A program made the translations under genes and the position numbers. Below, piece after piece: positions 47,601 through 58,558 of a stretch of DNA of 64,000 nucleotides; positions within the stretch are counted from its first letter, which is position 1; each line of letters starts with the position of its first letter. The DNA is from Aegilops tauschii subsp. strangulata (taxonomy: Eukaryota > Streptophyta > Magnoliopsida > Poales > Poaceae), in NCBI RefSeq assembly GCF_002575655.3, contig NC_053039.3, forward strand, positions 374,891,633-374,955,632, in the 5' to 3' direction. The notes beneath the pieces were generated by a model. That model saw only the letters and a list, made by a program, of their open reading frames with translations, made no database searches and was not told the DNA's origin.

Positions 47601-48220
47601 ATCATCCCTTGCATACTATAGTTCATCACGAAGTTCTACTAACTTGTTGATGGTGACTAGAGAATTCTGTCAATCACTATTTTATCTGGAAGATTAACTC
47701 CCACTTGATTCAAGCGATTTTAGTACCCAGACAATCTGAGCACATGCTCACTGCTTGAGCTATTCTCCTCCATCTTTTAGCTGTAGAACTTGTTGGAGAC
47801 TTCATATCTCTCAACTCGGGTATTTGCTTGAAATATTAACTTCAACTCCTGGAACATCTCATATGGTCCATGACGTTCAAAACGTCTTTGAAGTCCCGAT
47901 TCTAAGCCGTTAAGCATGGTGCACTAAACTATCAAGTAGTCATCATATTGAGCTAGCCAAACGTTCATAACGTCTGCATCTGCTCCTGCAATAGGTCTGT
48001 CACCTAGTGGTGCATCAAGGACATAATTTTTCTGTGCAGCAATGAGGATAATCCTCAGATCACGGATCCAATCCGCATCTTTGCTACTAACATCTTTCAA
48101 CATAATTTTTCTCTAGGAACATATCAAAAATAAACACAGGGAAGCAACAACGCGAGCTATTGATCTACAACATAATTTGCAAAATACTATCAGGACTAAG
48201 TTCATGATAAATTTAAGTTC
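44666..48220 (-). pseudogene. Decayed gag-pol of Copia copy A
   Basis: Fragments in several minus frames: a gag CCHC-like knuckle region (47102-47440), a GAG-pre-integrase and integrase segment (46330-46860, with the HCRLGH start and CEPCLMGK zinc pair, then FLRSDRGGEY and the glutamate segment PQRNGVSERR), a following segment through the reverse-transcriptase N terminus (45557-46345), reverse-transcriptase remnants (45085-45471) and an RNase H-side remnant (44666-44938). The knuckle has Tyr where the last Cys is expected. The first integrase Asp appears replaced (HTHVCGPM). Stops and frameshifts separate the parts, so it cannot encode a working polyprotein. Confidence 0.85.
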
Positions 48221-49382
48221 AATTAATCATATTACTTAAGAACTCCCACTTAGATAGACATCCCTCTAATCCTCTAAGTGATCACGTGATCCATATCAAC
48301 TAAACCATGTCCGATCATCACGTGAGATGGAGTAGTTTCAATGGTGAACATCACTTATGTTGATCATATCTACTATATGATTCACGCTCGACCTTTCGGT
48401 CTCAGTGTTCCGAGGCCATATCTGTTATATGCTAGGCTCGTCAAGTTTAACCTGAGTATTCTGCGTGTGCAACTGTTTTGCACCCGTTGTATTTGAACGT
48501 AGAGCCTATCACACCCGATCATCACGTGGTGTCTCAGCACGAAGAACTTTCGCAACGGTGCATACTCAGGGAGAACACTTGTACCTTGATAATTAGTGAG
48601 AGATCATCTTATAAAGCTACCGTCGAACTAAGCAAAATAAGATGTATAAAAGATAAACATCACATGCAATCAAAATATGTGACATGATATGGCCATCATC
48701 TTGTGCCTTTGATCTCCATCTCCAAAGCATCGTCATGATTTCCATCGTCACCGGCATGACACCATGATCTCCATCATCTTGATCTATATCAATGTGTCAT
48801 CACATGGTCGTCTCGCCAACTATTGCTCTTGCAACTATTGCTATCGCATATCGATAAAGTAAAGCAATTATTTGGCGCTTGCATCTTATGCAATAAAGAG
48901 CCAACCATAAGGCTTCTTCCAGTTGCCGATAACTTCAACAAAACATGATCATCTTATACAACAACTTATATCTTATCACGTCTTGACCATATCACATCAC
49001 AACATGCCCTGCAAAACAAGTTAGACGTCCTCTACTTTGTTGTTGCAAGTTTTACGTGGCTGCTACGGGCTTAGCAAGAACCGTTCTTACCTACGCATCA
49101 AAACCACAATGATAGTTTGTCAAGTTGGTGCTGTTTTAACCTTCGCAAGGACCGGGCGTAGCCACACTCGGTTCAACTAAAGTTGGAGAAACTAACACCC
49201 GCCAGCCACCTATGTGCAAAGCACGTCGGTAGAACCAGTCTCGCGTAAGCGTACGCGTAATGTCGGTCCGGGCCGCTTCATCCAACAATACCGCCGAACC
49301 AAAGTATGACATGCTGGTAAGCAGTATGACTTATATCGCCCACAACTCACTTGTGTTCTACTCGTGCATATAACATCAACGC

Positions 49383-49405
49383 ATAAAACCAGGCTCGGAT
49401 GCCAC
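49383..49405 (-). other. Primer-binding site of Copia copy A
   Basis: Directly inside the 5' LTR the element strand reads TGGCATCCGAGCCTGG, resembling the initiator-Met tRNA primer site usual in Copia elements (TGGTATCAGAGCC), with substitutions. Confidence 0.65.
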
Positions 49406-51098
49406 TGTAGGGGAACACAGTAATTTCAAAAATTTCCTACGCACACGCAAGATCATGGTGATGCATAGCAACGAGAGGGGAGAGTGTTGTCCACGTACCC
49501 TCGTAGACCGATAGCGGAAGCGTTAACACAACACGGTTGATGTAGGCGTACGTCTTCACGATCCTACCGATCAAGTACGGAACGTACGACACCTCCGAGT
49601 TCAGCACACGTTCAGCTCGATGACGTCCCTCGAACTCCGATCCAGCCGAGTGTTGAGGGAGAGTTTCGTCAGCACGACGACGTGGTGACGATGATGATGT
49701 TCTACCGACGCAGGGCTTCACCTAAGCACCGCTACGATATTATCGAGGTGTAATATGGTGGAGGGGGGCACCGCACACGGCTAAGAGATCAATAGATCAA
49801 TTGTTGTGTCTATGGGGTGCCCCCTGCCCCCGTATATAAAGGAGCAAGGGGGGAGGCGGCCGGCCTAGGAGGAGGGCGCGCCAAGGGGGGAGTCCTACTC
49901 CCACCGGGCGTAGGACTCCTCCTTTCCTTGTTGGAGTAGGAGAAGGGAAGGGAGAAGGAGAAGGAAGGAAGGGGGCGCCCCCCTCCCTAGTCCAATTCGG
50001 ACTAGTCCATGGGGAGGGGTGCGGCCACCCTTTGGGGCCTTTCTCTCCTTTCCCTATGGCCCATTAAGGCCCAATACGAATTCCCGTAACTCTCCGGTAC
50101 TCCGAAAAATACCCGAATCACTCGGAACCTTTCTGATGTCCAAATATAGTCGTCCAATATATTGATCTTTACGTCTCGACCATTTCGAGACTCCTCGTCA
50201 TGTCCCCGATCTCATCCGGGACTCCGAACTCCTTCGGTACATCAAAACTCATAATAAAACTGTCATCGTAACGTTAAGCGTGCGGACCCTACGGGTTCGA
50301 GAACTATGTAGACATGACCGAGACACGTCTCCGGTCAATAGCCAATAGCGGGACCTGGATGCCCATATTGGCTCCCACATATTATACGAAGATCTTTATC
50401 GATCAAACCGCATAACAACATACGTTGTTCCCTTTGTCATCGGTATGTTACTTGCCCGAGATTCGATCGTCGGTATCTTAATACCTAGTTCAATCTCGTT
50501 ACCGGCAAGTCTCTTTACTCGTTCCGTAATACATCATCTTGCAACAAACTCATTAGTTGCAATGCTTGCAAGGCTTAAGTGATGTGCATTACCGAGAGGG
50601 CCCAGAGATACCTCTCCGACAATCGGAGTGACAAATCCCAATCTCAAAATACGCCAACCCAACAAGTACCTTCGGAGACACCTGTAGAGCACCTTTATAA
50701 TCACCCAGTTACGTTGTGACGTTTGGTAGCACACAAGGTGTTCCTCCAGTAAACGGGAGTTGCATAGGAACATGTATAAGTCATGAAGAAAGCAATAGCA
50801 ACATACTAAACGATCGAGTGCTAAGCTAACGGAATGGGTCAATTCAATCACATCATTCTCCTAATGATGTGATCCCATTAATCAAATGACAACTCATGTC
50901 AATGGCTAGGATACATAACCATCTTTGATCAACGAGCTAGTCAAGTAGAGGCATACTAGTGACACTCTGTTTGTCTATGTATTCACACATGTATCAAGTT
51001 TCCGGTTAATACAATTCTAGCATGAATAATAAACATTTATCATGATATAAGGAAATAAATAATAACTTTATTATTGCCTCTAGGGCATATTTCCTTCA
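49406..51098 (-). repeat. 5' LTR of Copia copy A (1,693 bp)
   Basis: It is highly similar to 42566-44280, with scattered substitutions and two short deletions, so the insertion is not brand new. It ends at 51098, followed by the GTCAG duplication. Confidence 0.93.
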
Positions 51099-51217
51099 GT
51101 CAGTAGGTTGGCGTACATGGAGGATAAAGGAAAGCCCGTTTGTAGTTCAATTCGTTAGAACCAAATGGCACGTTGAGGAACCCAAAGCAACACACGAGGG
51201 AGGGAGAACAGGGCACA

Positions 51218-52447
51218 TGATACGTCTTCAATGTATCTATAATTTTTGATTGTTCCATGTTGTTATATTATCATTCTTGGATGTTTTACAATCATTTTAT
51301 AGCAACTTTATATCATTTTTTGGACTAACCTATTGACATAGTGCCCAGTGTCAGTTGTTGTTTTTTGCTTGTTTTTTACATCACAGAATACAGTATTAAA
51401 TGGAGTCCAAACGCAGCGAAACTTTTTGGAGAATTTTTATGGAACAGAAGGAACAACATGGGCCAAAGAAGTACCAGAGGGGTGCCCCGAGGGGGGGGGC
51501 ACAACCCACCTGGGCGCCCAGGCGCACCCTGGTGGGTCGTGCCCACCTCGATGGCCTCCCGCACCGCCTCTTTGCCCTATATATACCCACATATTTCAGA
51601 AGCCCTAGGGGAGTCGACGAAACACAATTCCAGCCGTCGCAAGTTCCAGAACCACGAGATCCAATCTAGACACCATCACGGAGGGGTTCATCATCCTCAT
51701 TGGTACCTCTCCGATGATGCGTGAGTAGTTCATTGTAGACCTATTGGTCCCTAGACAGTAGCTAGATGGCTTCCTCTCTCTCTCTCTCTCTCTTGATTCT
51801 CAATACAATGGTCTCTTGGAGATCTATTTGATGTAACTCTTTTTGCGGTGTGTTTCTTGGGATCCGATGAACTTTGAGTTTATGATTAGATCTATTTATC
51901 CATGAAAGTTATATGAGTTTTGATCTCTTATATGCATGATTAATTATAGCCTCGTATTTCTTCTTCGAATCTTTGGTTTAGTTAGGCCCGCTAGATCGAT
52001 TTTTCTTGCCATTAGAAGAGGTGCTTTGTGATGGGTTCGATCTTGCGGTGTTCTTTCCCAGTGACAGAAGGGGCAGCAAGACACGTATTGATCATTGCTA
52101 TTAAGGATAATAAGATGGAGTCTATTCCTACATGAATAGATCTTGTCTACATCATGTCATCGTTCTTATTGCATTACTCCATTTATCCATGAACTTAATA
52201 CACTAGATGCATGCTGGATAGTGGTCAATGTGTGGAGTAATAGTAGTAGATGCAGGCAGAGTCGGTCTACTAATCTTGGGCACGATGCCTATATATTGAT
52301 CATTGCCTGGATATCATCATAATTGTTTGAGGTTCTATCAATTGCCCAACGGTATTTTTTTTACCCACCGTGTGCTATTTCTTGAGAGAAGCCACTAGTG
52401 AAATCTACGGCCCTCGGATCTAGTCTTCATCATATTTGCTTTGAGAT
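51218..52447 (+). mobile_element. LTR-like segment beginning TGATACGTCT, first copy
   Basis: It starts TGATACGTCTTCAATGTATC and contains a TATATATACCC near 51580. It has the phrase GTGAGTAGTT and a GGGGCAGCAAG block, shared in the same order with 52448-53673. It resembles a very common Triticeae LTR family that I do not name. A (CT)10 run lies at 51774-51793. Confidence 0.65.
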
Positions 52448-53673
52448 TGATACGTCTCCAACGTATCTATAATTTTTGATTGTTCCATGCTATTATATTA
52501 TCTGTTTTGGATGTTTTATATGCATTAAGATGCTATTTTATATGATTTTTGGGACTAACCTATTAACCTAGAGCCCAGTGCCAGTTCCTGTTTTTCCTTG
52601 TTTTAGAGTTTCGCGAAAAAGGAATACCAAACGGAGTCCAAATGGAATAAAACTTTCGCGATGATTTTTCTTGGACCAGAAGACACCAGGAGACTTGGAG
52701 TGCAAGTCCGAAGAGCCACGAGGCGGCCACAAGGGTGGAGGGCGCGCCCCCAACCTTGTGGGCCCCTCGGTGACCCCTTGACCTAGATCTTCCTCCTATA
52801 TATACTCTTATTACCCAAAAACTACCAGGGGAGCCATGAAACCACTTTTCCACCGCTGCAACCTTCTGTACCCGTGAGATCCCATCTAGGGGCCTTTTCC
52901 GGCGTCCTGCCGGAGGAGGATTCGATCACGGAGGGCTTCTACATCAACACCATTGCCTCTCCGATGAAGCGTGAGTAGTTTACCACAGACCTACGGGTCC
53001 ATAGCTAGTAGCTAGATGGCTTCTTCTCTCTCTTTGATTCTCAATACAAAGTTCTCCTCGATGTTCTTGGAGATCTTTTCGATGTAATACTCTTTTGCGG
53101 TGTGTTTGCCGAGATCCGATGAATTGCGGATTTATGATCAGCTTATCTATGAATATTATTTGAATCTTCTCTTAATTCTTATATGCATGATTTGATATCT
53201 TTGCAAGTCTCTTCGAGCTATCGATTTGGTTTGGCCAACTAGATTGGTTTTTCTTGCAATGGGAGAAGTGCTTAGCTTTGGGTTCAATCTTGTGGTGTCC
53301 TTTCCCAGTGACAGTAGGGGCAGCAAGGCAGGCATTGTATTGTTGCCATCGAGGATAAAAAGATGGGGTTTTCATCATATTGCTTGAGTTAATTCCTCTA
53401 CATCATGTCATCTTGCTTAATGCGTTACTCCGTTCTTTATGAACTTAATACTCTAGATGCATGCTGGATAGCGGTCGATGTGTGGAGTAATAGTAGTAGA
53501 TGCATAATCGTTTCGGTCTACTTGACACGGACATGGTGCCTATATTCATGATCATTGCCTTAGATATCATCATAACTTTGCGCTTTTCTATCAATTGCTC
53601 GACAGTAATTTGTTCACCCACCGTAATAATTTCTATCTTGAGAGAAGCCTCTAGTGAAACCTATGGCCCCCGG
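52448..53673 (+). mobile_element. LTR-like segment beginning TGATACGTCT, second copy
   Basis: It starts TGATACGTCTCCAACGTATC directly after the first copy and is collinear with it, with a TATATATACTC near 52798. It is interrupted at 53673 by the Gypsy element. The two copies are clearly diverged, so this looks like two members of one family rather than a fresh duplication. Confidence 0.65.
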
Positions 53674-54150
53674 TGTCGGTGTCAAAACCGGCCGATCTCA
53701 GGTAGGGGGTCCCGAACTGTGCGTCTGAGGATCGAAGGTAACAAGGGACACTGGGAACACGATGTTTACCCAGGTTCGGGCTCTCTCGATGGAGGTAAAC
53801 CCCTACTTCCTGCTTGATTTTGACTTTGATGAGTATAGGGGTTACAAGAGTTGATCTACCTCGAGATCGTAATGGCTAAACCCTAGATGTCTAGCCTATA
53901 TGAATTCTGATAGCCTCTACGGACTAAACCCTCCGGTTTACATAGACACCAGAGGGGCCTAGGGTTGTACAGAGTCGGTTTACAGAAGAAGGAAACTATA
54001 CACCCGGACGCCAACCTTGCCATCCATGCAAAGGAGAGTCCCATCCAGACACGGGGAAAGGTCTTCTACCTTGTATCTTCACGGCCCATCAGTCCGGCCC
54101 ATAACACACAACCCGGACACCCAAGGACCCCTTAATCCAGGACTCCCTCA
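53674..54150. repeat. LTR of the Gypsy element (477 bp)
   Basis: It has TG...CA ends. The second LTR is not in the window. Confidence 0.65.
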
Positions 54151-54464
54151 GTAGCCCATGAAATTGCCTTCAATGACGATGTAGTATCCGGCTTATATCT
54201 TCGGCTTTGCAAGGCGGGTTCTTCATTCATACTTCGGATTGACAACAGTCTGGCTCTGACCTCGATGTGCTGCCTTTATGATCCCTTCCTGAGGTCACTT
54301 CGATTTCCGCGCCGAATGAATACGAACGGGCCGTGTTTTTTTGCAAATAAGCCCCTCACCACGCGCGGACGGCATCTATATAAGGAGATGTAGATCCCCA
54401 AATGCCATCCCATGTCGTGCAAAAGGAAAACCGTCAAGATTAGCCACGAACAAAGCTTTCCAAC

Positions 54465-55410
54465 ATGGCCAGCGCCCCAGGCTCTTCTTTGCGCCCCCAT
54501 GGCCCTCAAGAGGGTGATTGGCAGAGTTGCTTCGTGCCTCATCTTCTGCTGAGCCAACTCCAGACACAGGGCTATCTTCCCCTCACAGATCTAGTCCCTA
54601 TTCGAGCGGGACTGGCCTCAATCGGCAACGATGTGATGTCCGAGAATTTCCCCAACCCCAATAAGGAGGAGAGAGTGTGCTTCATCCCATTCCTGCTGCG
54701 GGGCCTAGGATTTCCAATCCATCCCTTTCTCAGGGGCATATTGGAATTTTACGGCATCCAACTGCACAACCTTACCCCAGGTTCGATTCTGCACATCTCA
54801 GGTTTCGTTGCCCTTTGCGAACTATTCCTCAGCATTGAGGCCCATTTTGAATTATGGAAGAAGTCCTTTTGCCTCGTTCTCGCCATCGAGGAGACTCTAT
54901 ATTTGAAGTGGGTGGCGCCGAAGTATGGCGCATAGCCGGATCCGGATACCTCATTTGAACTCCCAAAGAGGTGTACCAACAGTGGTCTTCGGAATGGTTC
55001 TATATGGACGATGTCCCACTGCCGGACCCAGTTCGGCGTGGCCTTCCTGAATTTTCCAGTGCTCCTTTAAATAAGCGTCTTAACTGGCGTCCCCGAAGTC
55101 CCAAGGAAGAAGACAGTGCTGAGATAAAGAGGTTGGTCAGCAAGGTCAGGCTGCTAGCCCATACCGAGCTCTCGATAGTCGAGGTCATGGCTATTGCAAT
55201 AAAGAGGTGTGTCCAGCCTCTCCAATCCAGAGTAACTTCCTTATGGTGTTACAACGGAGAAGATGGCGCGTCCCATTACAGGCGGAAGGATCCGGATACC
55301 CCAGCCGAACTGGCCACAATCTTGGCCGATCTGTATAAGGGTGAGAAAGAAGATTTTCTCCGCTTAAACTGCCGGGAAGGCTACTCCATGTACAACCCCA
55401 TTGAATGGGT
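54465..55410 (+). pseudogene. Gypsy-associated ORF ('putative gypsy type transposon' domain), broken
   Basis: It begins MASAPGSSLRPHG. The segments FLLRGLGFPIHPFLRGILEF and GSILHISGFVALCELFL match my memory of the plant family annotated as putative gypsy-type transposon. A stop at 54933-54935 and a frameshift near 54970 split it into 54465-54935 and 54971 onward. The second part reaches a plausible donor after NPIEW (GG|GTAAGA near 55409), as in intron-containing relatives. Function is unknown. Confidence 0.65.
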
Positions 55411-55453
55411 AAGATTTCGATCGTCTGTGTTATTTTATTGCTGTTACAGATAC

Positions 55454-55595
55454 CACTACAAAAAAAGACACATCCGTGACATTTTGGGCCGAACGAAAAT
55501 CTTTTCTGTCATACTTATGACACTTCTATGACGATAATTGTGACAAAATCCGGTATCATCATAGATGTGGTGGGGTCCTACTTCTATGACAAAAG
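55454..55595 (+). mobile_element. CACTA terminus, cut by Copia copy B
   Basis: CACTACAAAAAAAGACACAT starts at 55454, followed by CACTA-like subterminal phrases (TTCTATGACAAAA, GGTATCATCATAGATG). It differs from the family at 13727. Only 142 bases precede the Copia insertion; the remainder should lie beyond the right-hand edge of Copia copy B. Confidence 0.7.
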
Positions 55596-57310
55596 TGAAG
55601 GAAATATGCCCTAGAGGCAATAATAAAGTATTATTTATTTCCTTGTATCATGATAAATGTTTATTATTCATGCTAGAATTGTATTAACCGGAAACATAAT
55701 ACATGTGTGAATATATAGACAAACAGAGTGTCACTAGTATGCCTCTACTTGACTAGCTCATTAATCAAAGATGGTTATGTTTCCTAGCCATAGACATAAG
55801 TTGTCATTTGATTAACGAGATCACCTCATTAGGAGAATGACGTGATTGACTTGACCCATTCAGTTAGCTTAGCACCCGATCGTTTAGTATGTTGCTATTG
55901 CTTTCTTCATGACTTATACATGTTCCTATGACTATGAGATTATGCAACTCCCGTTTACCGGAGGAACACTTTGTGTGCTACCAAACGTCACAACGTAACT
56001 GGGTGATTATAAAGGTGCTCTACAGGTGTCTCCGAAGGTACTTGTTGGGTTGGCGTATTTCAAGATTGGGATTTGTCACTCCGATTGTCGGAGAGGTATC
56101 TCTGGGCCCTCTCGGTAATGCACATCACTTAAGCCTTGCAAGCATTGCAACTAATGAGTTTGTTGCAAGATGATGTATTACGGAACGAGTAAAGAGACTT
56201 GCCGGTAACGAGATTGAATTAGGTATTAAGATATCGACGATCGAATCTCGGGCAAGTAACATACCGATGACAAAGGGAACAACGTATGTTGTTATGCGGT
56301 CTGACCGATAAAGATCTTCGTAGAATATGTGGGAGCCAATATGGGCATCCAGGTCCCGCTATTGGTTATTGACCGGAGACGTGTCTCGGTCATGTCTACA
56401 TAGTTCTCGAACCCGTAGGGTCCGCACGCTTAACGTTACGATGACAGTTTTATTGAGTTTTGATGTACCGAAGGAGTTCGGAGTCCCGGATGAGATCGGG
56501 GATATGACGAGGAGTCTCGAAATGGCCGAGACGTAAAGATCGATATATTGGACGACTATATTCGGACTTCGGAAAGGTTCCGAGTGATTCGGGTATTTTT
56601 CGGAGTACCGGAGAGTTACGGGAATACGTATTAGGCCTTATTGGGCCATACGGGAAAGAAGGAAAAGGGCCTCATGGGTGGCCGCACCCCTCCCCTTGGT
56701 CTGGTCCGAATTGGACTAGGGAAGGGGGGCGCCCCATTCCTTCCTTCTCTTTTTCCCTTCCTCTTTTCCTATTCCATATGGGAGGTGGAATCCTACTAGG
56801 ACTAGGGAGTCCTAGTAGGACTCCACACTTGGTGCGCCCCCTCCTAGGGCCGGCCTCCTCCTCCCTTGCTCCTTTATATACGGGGGCAGGGGGCACCCCA
56901 GAGACACAACAATTGATCCTTGAGATCTCTTAGCCGTGTGCGGTGCCCCCCTCCACCATATTACACCTCGATAATACCGTTGCAGAGCTTAGGCGAAGCC
57001 CTGCGTCGGTGGAACATCATCATCGTCACCACGGTGTCGTGCTGACGAAACTCTCCCTCAACACTCGGCTGGATCGGAGTTTGAGGGACGTCATCGAGCT
57101 GAACGTGTGTAGAACTCGGAGGTGCCGTGCGTTCGGTACTTGATCGGTCGGATCGTGAAGACGTACGACTACATCAACCGCGTTGTGATAACGCTTCCGC
57201 TGTCGGTCTACGAGGGTACGTGGACAACACTCTCCCCTCTCATTGCTATGCATCACCATGATCTTGCGTGTGCGTAGGAATTTTTTTTGAAATTACTACG
57301 TTCCCCAATA
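55596..57310 (+). repeat. 5' LTR of Copia copy B
   Basis: It begins TGAAGGAAATATGCCC. Its end reads TTCCCCAATA where copy A has CCCCTACA, so the terminal bases are altered. A TTTATATACGG promoter-like stretch lies near 56873. Primer-site sequence GTAGCATCCGAGCCTGG follows at 57311. Confidence 0.9.
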
Positions 57311-57971
57311 GTAGCATCCGAGCCTGGTTTTATGCGTTGATGCTATGCACGAGTAGAACACAAGTGAGTTGTGGGCGATATAAGTCATACTGCTTACCAG
57401 CATGTCATACTTTGGTTCAGCGGTATTGTGAGATGAAGCGGCCCGGACCGACATTACGCGTACGCTTACGCGAGACTGGTTTCACCGTTCGGAGCACTCG
57501 TTGCTTAAAGGTGACTGCCGGGTGTCTGTTTCCCTCATTTTAGTTGAACCGAGTGTGGCTACGCCCGGTCCTTGCGAAGGTTAAAACAGCACCAACTTGA
57601 CAAACTATCGTTGTGGTTTTGATGCGTAGGTAAGAACGGTTCTTGCTAAGCCCGTAGCAGCCACGTAAAAGATGCAACAACAAAGTAGAGGACGTCTAAC
57701 TTGTTTTTGCAGGGCATGTTGTGATGTGATATGGTCAAGACATGATGTGATATAATGTGTTGTATGAGATGATCATGTTTTGTAACCGAGTTATCGGCAA
57801 CTGGCAGGAGCCATATGGTTGTCGCTTTATTGTATGAGATGCAATCGCCATGTAATAGTTTTACTTTATCACTAAGCGGTAGCGATAGTCGTAAAAGCAA
57901 TAAGTTGGCGAGACGACAACGATACTACGATGGAGATCAAGGTGTCGAGCCGGTGACGATGGTGATCATGA

Positions 57972-58058
57972 CGGTGCTTCGGAGATGGAGATCACGAGCA
58001 CGGTGCTTCGGAGATGGAGATCACGAGCACGGTGCTTCGGAGATGGAGATCACAAGCA
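57972..58058 (+). repeat. 29-bp tandem repeat, three copies, in Copia copy B
   Basis: The unit begins CGGTGCTTCGGAGATGGAGA and repeats at 57972, 58001 and 58030, the last with one change. The equivalent region of copy A (about 48700-48780) does not show this triple repeat. Confidence 0.9.
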
Positions 58059-58558
58059 CAAGATGATGATGGCCATATCATATCACTTATATGGATTGCA
58101 TGTGATGTTAATCCTTTATGCATCTTATCTTGCTTTGATTGACGGTAGCATTATAAGATGATCTCTCACTAAAATTTCAAGATAAAAGTGTTCTCCCTGA
58201 GTATGCACCGTTGCAAAAGTTCTTCGTGCTGAGACACCACGTGTTAATCGGGTGTGATAGGCTCTACGTTCAAATACAACGGGTGCAAAACAGTTGCACA
58301 CGCGGAATACTCAGGTTAAACTTGACGAGCCTAGCATATACAGATATGGCCTCGGAACACAAAGACCGAAAGGTCGAGTGCGAATCATATAGTAGATATG
58401 ATCAACATAGTGATGTTCACCATTGAAACTACTCCATCTCACGTGTTAATCGGACATGGTTTAGTTGCTTTGGATCACGTAATCACTTAGATGATTAGAG
58501 GGATGTCTATCTAAGTGGGAGTTCTTAAGTAATATGATTAATTGAACTTAAATTTATC

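Larger units (their letters stand above)
42566..51098 (-). mobile_element. Copia LTR retrotransposon, complete outline but decayed (copy A)
   Basis: An 8.5-kb element in minus orientation has two LTRs in direct orientation (42566-44280 and 49406-51098). On its own strand each LTR starts TGAAGGAAATATGCCC and ends CCCCTACA. The 5-bp target duplication GTCAG is perfect (42561-42565 and 51099-51103). The order is gag, integrase, reverse transcriptase, RNase H (Copia order) on the minus strand, with many stops and frameshifts. LTR sequence and proteins recall the BARE/Angela-type Triticeae lineage, but I do not assign a family name. Confidence 0.95.
53674..55453. mobile_element. Gypsy LTR retrotransposon, left portion
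   Basis: An LTR (53674-54150) begins TGTCGGTGTCAAAACCGG and ends GACTCCCTCA. It is followed by internal sequence and a broken gene. The LTR style recalls the Fatima-like Gypsy group of wheat. Its retroviral orientation is not settled, since the open frame may be antisense to gag-pol. It is cut at 55454 by a CACTA end; the rest lies beyond the window. Confidence 0.7.
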
